Below, in pieces: positions 18,606 through 25,008 of a DNA stretch of 49,072 bases (positions are counted from its first letter, which is position 1; each line of letters begins with the position of its first letter). Origin of the DNA: an uncultured Lachnospiraceae bacterium. Its GTDB lineage: Bacteria; Bacillota; Clostridia; Lachnospirales; Lachnospiraceae. Below the pieces are notes generated by a model, which was not told the DNA's origin, searched no databases, and saw only the letters and a program-made list of their open reading frames with translations. The stretch covers positions 1-49,072 of the forward strand of contig CACWRR010000010.1 of NCBI GenBank assembly GCA_902763335.1. Reading direction: 5' to 3'. A program made the translations under genes and the position numbers.

Positions 18606-18669
18606 TAGAAAGAAACGAAGTTTACTACCGTACAGTTATTACTCATTCGGCTTGCTCGTTTCTTTTTTT
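18606..18669 (+). ncRNA. Candidate small RNA between a consensus promoter and a terminator-like hairpin
   Basis: A transcript starting near 18606 would contain AAAGAAACGA (18609-18618), which pairs perfectly with TCGTTTCTTT (18656-18665) and runs into seven T residues (663-669 of the block). The stem is 10 bp with a 37-base loop, longer than in a usual terminator. The 3' part overlaps, in antisense, the end of the frameshifted gene at 18639. It is inferred from promoter and terminator shape only; no known RNA family was recognised. Confidence 0.35.
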
Positions 18670-19158
18670 GTTCTAACTAAATCATAAAGATAAAGCTTTC
18701 CATCGGCATCACATCTTACAAGCATTCTTGTTAAAAAAATATTATACCTCTCTAAATTTCCTTCTTCATCATACACAGGTATTCCGAATCTTGTATTATA
18801 TCTATACCAACCATATTTTGCTTTCGTTCCATGTTTTTCAATAATCGGGATATTTTGACTTTTCTGACGCAATCTGAATAAGTTCTACAATCGCTGGTGT
18901 AATATTTGCCTTTGCCCTCATGTTTCCTCCCTTTAATCCCTTAGTATCATTCGAATGACTGAACTCATCCGGAAAATCAGAACCAATATATATCTTTTCC
19001 GATGTCTCAGATATTTCAAAATACTCCCCTATATATTCTTTTAAATACCTCTCAACTTCATTCCAATCTACCCCTTTTCTGGATTTAAACCGAATATCAT
19101 TAATAAGCGCTATTTTTGAACCGTCTAAATCCGTTATAATATTTACACTTCTATCCAT
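18639..19158 (-). pseudogene. Frameshifted small protein gene, family of unknown function
   Basis: Two overlapping frames together make one recognisable protein. Residues 1-106 (from 19158) run through IALINDIRFKSRKGVDW and PAIVELIQIAS and then stop. A second frame, ending at 18639, continues with KHGTKAKYGWYRYNTRFG, VYDEEGNLERYNIF and YLYDLVRTKKETSKP. I recall intact proteins of this family in gut Firmicutes in which QIAS is followed about 15 residues later by AKYGWYR; joining the frames near 18842 restores that spacing. A one-base insertion or two-base deletion explains the break. The family may be nuclease-like and phage-associated, but I am not sure. The downstream frame has only a TTG start and no ribosome binding site. 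Confidence 0.65.
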
Positions 19159-19188
19159 ATTTCATACTTTCGTTTTTCATGGCATCAA

Positions 19189-19533
19189 TTAGAAACATAT
19201 GTTTAAAACCAATATTATTATCACCTGTATTGCAATCAATCCAATTAATATTCTTGCCAATACCGCCTTATTTCTATACCATTGTACTTTATCCGCATTA
19301 TCATTTTCCGATGTTTTCTCTTCAGACTTTACTCTGTTGATTGTTTCAACAGCACGCTCTGCATCCTCCTCTTCCACATAAATATCTTTTCCATATACAG
19401 AAAATCCGGCTGTGATTCTCATATACTGTCCTGAACCACTATCTATAACATACGGATGTATACCGTTTTCTGTAAGACCCTCCACTATATTTTTTTCTTC
19501 AAAACTGTTGCCCACATTATATATTTTTTTCAT
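19189..19533 (-). CDS. DUF2007-like protein with a C-terminal membrane helix
   Basis: 114 residues. The first 65 residues read like a DUF2007 (putative signal transducing) domain: a Phe-Glu-Glu helix start, the GIHPYVIDSG turn, and FSVYGKDIYVEEEDAERAVE near 44-63, matching the usual S-x-YG-x-DI-x-V plus acidic helix. A charged linker is followed by a membrane helix (about 91-112) that ends the protein. AGAGG lies about 9 bases before the ATG. It follows the hairpin and palindrome region and probably forms its own short transcript. The function of DUF2007 proteins is not established. Confidence 0.7.
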   Translation of the reverse strand: MKKIYNVGNSFEEKNIVEGLTENGIHPYVIDSGSGQYMRITAGFSVYGKDIYVEEEDAERAVETINRVKSEEKTSENDNADKVQWYRNKAVLARILIGLIAIQVIIILVLNICF

Positions 19534-19570
19534 ATTATTTATACCTCTTTTCTTGTATTTTTTAATATGC

Positions 19571-19610
19571 GTTTGTAAGACTTCTTATTTATACAAACTT
19601 GTACAAATTC
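19571..19610 (-). repeat. Hairpin element copy 2 with conserved loop
   Basis: The plus-strand arms GTTTGTA (19571-19577) and TACAAAC (19592-19598) enclose a loop with ACTTCTTATT and are followed by TTGTACAAATT. Compared with copy 1 two arm positions change on both sides and keep pairing. It lies about 40 bases before the DUF2007-like gene. Confidence 0.55.
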
Positions 19611-19723
19611 AGGTGTCAAAAACCCCTACGAGAACCAGCCGAGCACAAATATGTGTATTTGCAAGCCGGCTTGCAATACCACATATTGTGCTCGGCCGGT
19701 GCGTAGCACCATTTTGACGCCTG
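19610..19723. repeat. 114-bp imperfect palindrome
   Basis: The outer arms CAGGTGTCAAAA and TTTTGACGCCTG pair. The inner core 19638-19696 (from GCCGAGCACA to TGTGCTCGGC) pairs almost completely and meets at AAGCCGGCTT in the centre. It could be a non-autonomous mobile element (MITE or REP-like) or a very large hairpin. There is no coding content and no clear T-run. Confidence 0.8.
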
Positions 19724-19803
19724 AAATCTATCTATAAACATATTATACCGTGATATTATATTATCCACAAGATAATATTCGGGTTTTATCTACAAATATT
19801 TAA

Positions 19804-19851
19804 TTCGGTTACAACCGACTCGGTTGCGACCGACTCGGTTGCGACCGAGTT
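19804..19851. repeat. 15-bp tandem repeat of a palindromic unit
   Basis: The unit CCGACTCGGTTGCGA occurs at 19815-19829 and 19830-19844, with a partial third copy (19845-19851) and a diverged half unit before (19804-19814). ACTCGGT/ACCGAGT within it can form a small hairpin. There are no spacers, so it is not a CRISPR. Confidence 0.8.
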
Positions 19852-19936
19852 AAATGCTGTAATGATTTCTAACCGCCCTGTACATCAATCTTCTTCATCA
19901 CTTGCTTTAAAAAGACAATATAACACCTTTATAAGA

Positions 19937-21178
19937 TTAACCCTTTATCCACTTAATAATATCTTCTATAACCTTATCATCAACATGAGTCTCACCATCT
20001 TTCATAAACAGATGGTCAAGTCCTTCATATAGTATATACTCGCCATTTTCAGAAAATATTTGTTTTAACTCTGAAAAATCCGTTCCAACAGATATCTGTT
20101 TGTCTTCGTCTCCTTGTAAAACCAGCACCGCAATTGTTACATTCTGAGATAATGCCTTATAATCAATGCTGTCTAAACTAATCCAATACTTTGCCGAAGC
20201 TCCCAATAATGTTTCCCTTGAAGATTCATCAATATTTTTTATCTTTTCAACGATGTCAATCACTTCCTGCAATTGCTTTTCTTTTTCTTTCTCTTCTATG
20301 TCTAATTCTGACAAATATTCTTTATTTTGATCAAGGATAATATCCTCTAATTTCCTAGGAGAGCCTGCCATAGAAATGAATCCACATATTGATTTCTTTT
20401 CATTAATTATTTTTGGACCCAGCATTGCCCCCAAGCTGTGTCCAAGCAGATATATTCTATCTGTATCTATCTTTTTATCATTTTCCACATAATCAATAGC
20501 ATCATATATGTCATTTAACACCTCGTCATATATTGTTGCATCATCACTGTATAATTCGGGATAAGGTTTCACATCACCTGATTTTTCATTATAATCAGAT
20601 TGCCCTGATCCCTGTACCATAACAACAACCGGACATTTTTCACCTGATACGGGTAACGTGAGTAGACCATCTACATTATATTCTCCAATTGTAATATGAA
20701 TTTCACGATATTTTTCTTCTTTATTTTCACTATCATCAGCATCTTCATTCTTACCATTAATGCTATTTGCGTCACAGTAATTTAAATAAATTCCAGTAAT
20801 TTTTTTATTCTCATCAAATGATAAAGACACCTTTAATCCATTATCCTTAAATTTCAAACTTACATCGAGGGTATTTTCTGATTTTTCTGTAATTTCATAT
20901 TCTGAACTATACTCACCAATATTACTTGTATAATTATTCCAGACCTGTTTTAATGTTTGCTTATTAACTTGAGCTGATAATTCACTTGAAAAATCATTTA
21001 CAATATTATCAAACTTTTCCTCCACCATTTCTTCGCAATACATTAAACTTAATTCCGATAAGGAATATTCTTCAACGTTTGTTTCTTTATCCGTATTTAT
21101 ATTGTTTGAAATGTTTGAATTACATCCGTTCAAAAACAAACATAACACCAATGCCACATTAATAATTCTTTTTTTCAT
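19937..21178 (-). CDS. Lipoprotein with DUF3887-like and alpha/beta-hydrolase domains
   Basis: 413 residues. The lipoprotein signal LFLNGC puts the lipidated cysteine at 19, so it is anchored on the outer face of the membrane. Residues about 40-135 resemble DUF3887, a domain that often precedes hydrolases. The hydrolase (about 155-413) has an oxyanion-type VQGSGQSD, nucleophile elbow GHSLGA (Ser248), an acidic residue in QGDEDKQ (Asp357 or Asp359) and His389 in GLDHLF. It probably cleaves an ester or peptide-like bond; the substrate is unknown. GGGAG precedes the ATG. It stands alone, with the tsf hairpin upstream and a palindrome-rich gap downstream. Confidence 0.85.
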   Translation of the reverse strand: MKKRIINVALVLCLFLNGCNSNISNNINTDKETNVEEYSLSELSLMYCEEMVEEKFDNIVNDFSSELSAQVNKQTLKQVWNNYTSNIGEYSSEYEITEKSENTLDVSLKFKDNGLKVSLSFDENKKITGIYLNYCDANSINGKNEDADDSENKEEKYREIHITIGEYNVDGLLTLPVSGEKCPVVVMVQGSGQSDYNEKSGDVKPYPELYSDDATIYDEVLNDIYDAIDYVENDKKIDTDRIYLLGHSLGAMLGPKIINEKKSICGFISMAGSPRKLEDIILDQNKEYLSELDIEEKEKEKQLQEVIDIVEKIKNIDESSRETLLGASAKYWISLDSIDYKALSQNVTIAVLVLQGDEDKQISVGTDFSELKQIFSENGEYILYEGLDHLFMKDGETHVDDKVIEDIIKWIKG

Positions 21179-21211
21179 ATTTTACACTTTTCTCCCTTTT
21201 ATCCAGATAAC

Positions 21212-21266
21212 AATAAAGAGAGATTCTCATTTATGCAAGCATAATTCGAATCTCTCTCTCTTTATT
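21212..21266 (-). terminator. Long hairpin after tsf
   Basis: AATAAAGAGAGATTC (21212-21226) pairs with GAATCTCTCT and TTATT in 21248-21266, with an inner stem TTATG/CATAA. The T-tract after it is poor (TTATTGTTA), so it may be a weak or Rho-independent-like terminator or an mRNA-protecting hairpin. Confidence 0.55.
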
Positions 21267-21299
21267 TGTTACGTCGCTTTACTCAAAGCTTCGTGATAT

Positions 21300-22400
21300 T
21301 TACTGCATCTGTTTTGCAACTTCTGCTGCAAAATCTTCATTCTTCTTCTCAAGTCCTTCACCTGTTTCGTAACGAACAAAGCCCTTGATAGAGAAGTCAA
21401 CGCCTGTATTCTTAGCAACTTCTGCTATATACTTAGCAACCGGCTGCTTTCCGTCAGCAGCTTTTACATAAGGCTGATCTAATAAGCAGATTTCCTTAAG
21501 CTGTTTAGAAACACGTCCCTCAACAAGACCTGAGAAAATCTTGTCTCCTGCAATTTCTTCCTTAGCTGCTACGGCAAGCTCTGCTAATGAAGCCTTAGCT
21601 TCGTTAGAAAGAAAGTTTGGAAGGTAATTCATATGATCCTTCTTCTCTTCATATATAGCGATATCCTCGTCATTCCATACCTTATCATTAACTGCTTTTT
21701 CAATTAATTTATTTAAGATTGGTTTTGGAAGTGTAAACGGATCGTTTAATGCACTTTCAACTGTAATCTCTCTTAACTTAGTAAGTTCGTCTGCTGAAAT
21801 GTCATTTCTGCTTGTATATTTTGGATTAAGAGCTGCAATCTGCATAGCAATGTTCTTAAGTGCTTCCTTAACGTCATCATTTGCGTCTGCTGCATTTGCC
21901 TCAACTAATACACCGATTCTTCCACCTGCATGGATGTAAGGAACAACGACACCGTCAGTATTGATTTTTGTAAATCTTCTGATTGTAAGGTTCTCACCGA
22001 TTACTGCGATCTGGCTTACTAATTCTTCCTTAACTGTCTTAGACTCATCTTTGATGAACTTCTCTGCAGATAATTCTTCAACATCTTTTGCATCAGATGC
22101 GATGATCTGATCAGCAATGTTTGCTACGAATGTCTTGAACTTGTCATTCTTAGCAACGAAGTCTGTCTCTGAGTTTACTTCTACGATTGCTGCTTTATTT
22201 CCTTCTACAACTGCAAGAACTGTACCCTCAGCGGCAATTCTTCCTGCTTTCTTAACTGCTGTAGCTTCACCTTTTTTTCTTAATAACTCGATTGCCTTAT
22301 CAAAATCACCTTCTGTCTCAACAAGAGCATTCTTACAAGCCATTACTCCTGCTCCGGTCATTTCTCTAAGCTGTTTTACCATAGATGCTGTAATTTCCAT
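21300..22400 (-). CDS. tsf: Translation elongation factor Ts, with an internal insertion
   Basis: 366 residues. EF-Ts exchanges GDP for GTP on EF-Tu. The N-terminal UBA-like domain (VKQLREMTGAGVMACKNAL), the EF-Tu-contacting TDFVAKND (80-87) and the C-terminal GFVRYETGEGLEKK are all present. It is longer than the usual 280-310 residues. Compared with E. coli EF-Ts, about 60 extra residues sit roughly between 215 and 287, just before the GLVEGR helix. The insert is charged, helical and in frame, so the gene looks intact. It follows rpsB by 43 bases as in most bacteria and ends before a hairpin. Confidence 0.97.
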   Translation of the reverse strand: MEITASMVKQLREMTGAGVMACKNALVETEGDFDKAIELLRKKGEATAVKKAGRIAAEGTVLAVVEGNKAAIVEVNSETDFVAKNDKFKTFVANIADQIIASDAKDVEELSAEKFIKDESKTVKEELVSQIAVIGENLTIRRFTKINTDGVVVPYIHAGGRIGVLVEANAADANDDVKEALKNIAMQIAALNPKYTSRNDISADELTKLREITVESALNDPFTLPKPILNKLIEKAVNDKVWNDEDIAIYEEKKDHMNYLPNFLSNEAKASLAELAVAAKEEIAGDKIFSGLVEGRVSKQLKEICLLDQPYVKAADGKQPVAKYIAEVAKNTGVDFSIKGFVRYETGEGLEKKNEDFAAEVAKQMQ

Positions 22401-22443
22401 CTTTATTAACCAATCCTTTCTTTGAATTTAAAAAGTCAACTAA

Positions 22444-23175
22444 TTATGCCTCTGCCTCAGCTGTCTCAGCGTCTGCCTCTGCAACAACTTCTTCACCCTG
22501 ATTAGCTTCGATAACTGCATCTGCCATCTTAGATACGATTAACTTAACGGCTCTGATAGCGTCATCATTTCCAGGAATAACATAATCTAATTCTTCAGGA
22601 TCACAGTTAGTATCTGCAATACCGATAAGTGGAATACCAAGTGCATGAGCTTCCTGTACGCAGATTCTTTCTTTCTTAGGATCTACGATAAAGATAGCGT
22701 CAGGTATCTTCTTCATATCTTTGATACCACCGATATTCTTCTCTAATTTATCCCATTCTTTCTTAATCTCAATAACTTCCTTCTTTGGAAGAACATCAAA
22801 TGTTCCATCCTCTGACATAGCCTCGATAGCTTTAAGTCTTGCGATTCTAGTCTGGATTGTCTTGAAGTTTGTAAGCATTCCGCCTAACCATCTCTCATTT
22901 ACATAGTACATTCCACAACGCTCTGCCTCAGTCTTGATAGCATCCTGTGCCTGTTTCTTTGTACCAACGAAAAGAATTGTACCACCATCAGCAACGATAT
23001 CAGAGATTGCCTTGTAAGCCTCGTCAACCTTTGTTACAGATTTCTGTAAGTCGATGATATAGATACCATTTCTCTCTGTGTAAATGTAAGGAGCCATTTT
23101 AGGGTTCCATCTTCTTGTAAGATGTCCGAAATGTACACCTGCCTCAAGTAACTGTTTCATTGAAATAACGCTCAT
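22444..23175 (-). CDS. rpsB: 30S ribosomal protein S2
   Basis: 243 residues, normal length. Seen: the S2 start [25 protein letters not shown] (first residues 1-25), [30 protein letters not shown] and [22 protein letters not shown]. The tail is Ala/Glu-rich. GGAGGT lies 6 bases before the ATG. It is the first gene of an rpsB-tsf transcript with its own promoter inside the end of the flagellar operon, the same neighbourhood as in Bacillus. The leader can fold and may mediate feedback by S2, as known for gamma-proteobacteria; here that is only inferred. Confidence 0.98.
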   Translation of the reverse strand: MSVISMKQLLEAGVHFGHLTRRWNPKMAPYIYTERNGIYIIDLQKSVTKVDEAYKAISDIVADGGTILFVGTKKQAQDAIKTEAERCGMYYVNERWLGGMLTNFKTIQTRIARLKAIEAMSEDGTFDVLPKKEVIEIKKEWDKLEKNIGGIKDMKKIPDAIFIVDPKKERICVQEAHALGIPLIGIADTNCDPEELDYVIPGNDDAIRAVKLIVSKMADAVIEANQGEEVVAEADAETAEAEA

Positions 23176-23205
23176 TTTTCTACCTCCATCTGGTTATTTG
23201 TTCTT

Positions 23206-23266
23206 CCATGGATTTCCGTTTCCGGTTAAACCTCGAGCTTCGGCACCATACCAGAATCCATCCATG
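23206..23266 (-). promoter_or_regulatory. Foldable leader of the rpsB-tsf transcript
   Basis: Nested pairings: CATGGAT (23207-23213) with ATCCATG (23260-23266), and TTCCGGT (23220-23226) with ACCAGAA (23250-23256, one G-U pair in the RNA). A short CCG-GAAA-CGG hairpin is an alternative. The structure ends about 30 bases before the start codon. Possible autoregulatory site for S2. Confidence 0.45.
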
Positions 23267-23302
23267 TGATTATTTGGTCGTTTTACACCGACACAGTTTC
23301 CA

Positions 23303-23331
23303 ATTATACCATAACTCAAAAAAATACACAA
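23303..23331 (-). promoter_or_regulatory. rpsB promoter, overlapping the flagellar operon terminator
   Basis: On the minus strand TTGTGT (23326-23331), a 17-base spacer and TATAAT (23303-23308). The -35 box lies inside the downstream arm of the terminator stem. The expected start is near 23296, giving a leader of about 120 bases. Confidence 0.65.
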
Positions 23332-23359
23332 GCACTTTTAATAAGTACCTGTGTATTTA
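23318..23359 (-). terminator. Terminator of the fla/che operon
   Basis: On the minus strand AAATACACAGGTACTT and AAGTGCTTGTGTATTT form a stem of about 16 bp with two mismatched positions and a 5-base loop, followed by a run of T. It begins 4 bases after the stop of the last operon gene. Confidence 0.85.
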
Positions 23360-23362
23360 TAA

Positions 23363-23926
23363 TCAGCCTGTTATGGCATCTAATATTTCCTCATAACTTG
23401 CACCATAATTTATCGTAAACTGTCCGACCTTTATCTTTTCTTCCATGTGCTTCTGATAGATGTAATCATTAAATTCATTTTTGTCATCTATCACTCCGAG
23501 TTCCTGCAGCCTTGCAGCTACTTTATTCGAGGACATGCCTGAATATATGTCAAGCACCACTGACGGCTCCTGTCCGTCTATGGTTGTCACCTGAATCTTT
23601 TCTGTTTCCTCAGTAGTCGTTTCCTTTGTAACCTTTTCTTTTGTTTTTTCTTCAGTAACCTTTTCTTTTGTTGTCGTCTCTGCAGAAGTTGTTTCTTTTG
23701 TTGTTGATTCCTTTACTGTTGTTTCCTTTGTAGTTGTTTCTTTCTTTGTATCCGGCTCACCTGTTGTCTCCTCAGAAGTTTCCTCTGTTGAAGGTTTCAC
23801 AGTGTTTTTTGCAAGCTCACTTTCTGCCCTGCTTTTTGTATTGCTGACGCTGAATGCTATAGTCATTATCAAAGCTGTCACAAATATACCGGTTCCAAGA
23901 CCTCTTAAATAATATTTCAGTTTCAC
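23363..23926 (-). CDS. Membrane protein with an MltG-type LysM-like domain, no catalytic domain
   Basis: 187 residues from a GTG that overlaps the upstream stop by one base. A membrane helix at about 9-29 is followed by a Thr/Glu/Lys tract (about 40-110) of degenerate ETTTKE repeats. The C-terminal 65 residues (VVLDIYSGMSSNKVAARLQELGVI and VGQFTINYGASYEEILDAI) match the small LysM-like domain before the catalytic part of MltG/YceG. The lytic transglycosylase domain with its glutamate is absent. It may bind peptidoglycan near the flagellum or be a relic. It is the last gene of the fla/che operon. Confidence 0.7.
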   Translation of the reverse strand: MKLKYYLRGLGTGIFVTALIMTIAFSVSNTKSRAESELAKNTVKPSTEETSEETTGEPDTKKETTTKETTVKESTTKETTSAETTTKEKVTEEKTKEKVTKETTTEETEKIQVTTIDGQEPSVVLDIYSGMSSNKVAARLQELGVIDDKNEFNDYIYQKHMEEKIKVGQFTINYGASYEEILDAITG

Positions 23927-24660
23927 TATTTATTACCTCTTGTTTTATATAAATCTATAACAAGCCTCACCTCGCCAAGTCCGAGATTAAGTTCCCTTGC
24001 TATGTCTATATTGTCCTTACCTGCATTATACAGTTCAAGTATTTTCTGATTGTTATTAAGATGCGGTTCTCCGGTGCTTTCTGCCACACCCTGTCCGCCA
24101 GCTTTAACACTATCTTCCTCTATAACACTGTTTTGTACAGTTTCTTTCCTTTTCTTAACCGGCTCTTTATTCTGTGGCGATGTCTTTTTTTCATTCGCCT
24201 TATCTTTACTTTGGTTTTCAGTGTTTTCCTGTGATTTTACAGTCTTTTTCGTGTGTATGTCAGATGTCATCTTCTTTACTGATGCCTTTACCATTTCCAC
24301 GTCCTTAACTGTATTTTTTATCTGCTCCTCTTTGTCATTCAACATTCCGTACAGAAACATTACTTCCTCATGATTTTTCTCTATCTCTTTAAGCACATTT
24401 TCGGAATATTCACTGACTGCCATTATTTTTTCATTGGATAATTTGTCTAACTCCACTGCTGTTTTCTCAACAGTGCTGTCTATAGCATCATCGACTGCCT
24501 CATCCACCTGATTTTTTACTGCCTCTTTTATCTCGTCACTGTTAATACTGTCTGTACCGTTTTCATTACTTCTGTTTCCATCTAACTGCTCGCCAAACAG
24601 AAAACTTACTACAACAATTGCTATTCCCGCAATGATTAATGTTATCTCTAAACCTGTCAT
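23926..24660 (-). CDS. SwrB-like (DUF6115-type) membrane coiled-coil protein
   Basis: 244 residues. An N-terminal membrane helix (about 4-22) is followed by a long charged region likely to form a coiled coil (about 40-135) and a Lys/Glu/Gln-rich linker. A C-terminal helix-turn-helix-like segment (NNNQKILELYNAGKD then IARELNLGLGEVRLVIDLY) closes it. The layout and its place behind sigD recall B. subtilis SwrB (YlxL), which promotes flagellar basal body maturation; sequence identity cannot be judged here. The HTH-like tail is typical of the DUF6115 group. It may help hook-basal body assembly. Confidence 0.6.
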   Translation of the reverse strand: MTGLEITLIIAGIAIVVVSFLFGEQLDGNRSNENGTDSINSDEIKEAVKNQVDEAVDDAIDSTVEKTAVELDKLSNEKIMAVSEYSENVLKEIEKNHEEVMFLYGMLNDKEEQIKNTVKDVEMVKASVKKMTSDIHTKKTVKSQENTENQSKDKANEKKTSPQNKEPVKKRKETVQNSVIEEDSVKAGGQGVAESTGEPHLNNNQKILELYNAGKDNIDIARELNLGLGEVRLVIDLYKTRGNK

Positions 24661-24685
24661 TTCTACATCCTGCCTGTTACATGTT

Positions 24686-24994
24686 TTATATCTTTACATC
24701 AAATCCTGAATTTTTCTTAATCACAATACCATCATCTTCAGGCTTATGTTTTTCACCTTTTTTGTCTATTTTATAATAAATGCCGTGTGTCTTTTCCCTG
24801 GCATCATTTTCCTTTCGTTTCTTATCGGCATTGTCCTGCTTTACAACCGTTTCATGCTGCTCCACAACATTTTTTTCCTGATTCATTATTATGTTGCTGT
24901 GCTGCTGCTCAGGCCGTGCATCCTCATATGCCTTTATCTGCGTCACATCATGTGACCTCTGTATAATTCCCTGCATTTCTACTGACGGAATCAT
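24686..24994 (-). CDS. Small charged protein of unknown function in the flagellar operon
   Basis: 102 residues from the ATG at 24994, which has AGGAG 8 bases upstream; a GTG nine bases earlier is too close to that site. It starts IPSVEMQGIIQRSHDVTQIK and is then hydrophilic with many Lys, Glu, Asn and Gln residues; there is no membrane helix and no motif I recognise. It probably has a short helix at the N terminus and a disordered rest. The fixed place between FapA and the SwrB-like protein suggests a flagellar or motility role. Confidence 0.65.
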   Translation of the reverse strand: MIPSVEMQGIIQRSHDVTQIKAYEDARPEQQHSNIIMNQEKNVVEQHETVVKQDNADKKRKENDAREKTHGIYYKIDKKGEKHKPEDDGIVIKKNSGFDVKI

Positions 24995-25008
24995 GATTCT
25001 CACTCCTT

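Larger units (their letters stand above)
19534..19936. other. 403-base intergenic region rich in palindromes, no gene
   Basis: No credible coding frame. It holds, left to right, hairpin element copy 2, a 114-bp imperfect palindrome, an AT-rich stretch, and a cluster of 15-bp palindromic repeats. The GC-rich palindromes contrast with the AT-rich surroundings, suggesting insertion of a mobile or repetitive element. Confidence 0.7.

Noticed and set aside
19804-19851. CRISPR array
   Set aside because: Units are 15 bp and directly adjacent, with no spacers and no cas genes.
23363-23926. Functional MltG lytic transglycosylase
   Set aside because: Only the small LysM-like domain is present; the catalytic domain and its glutamate are missing.
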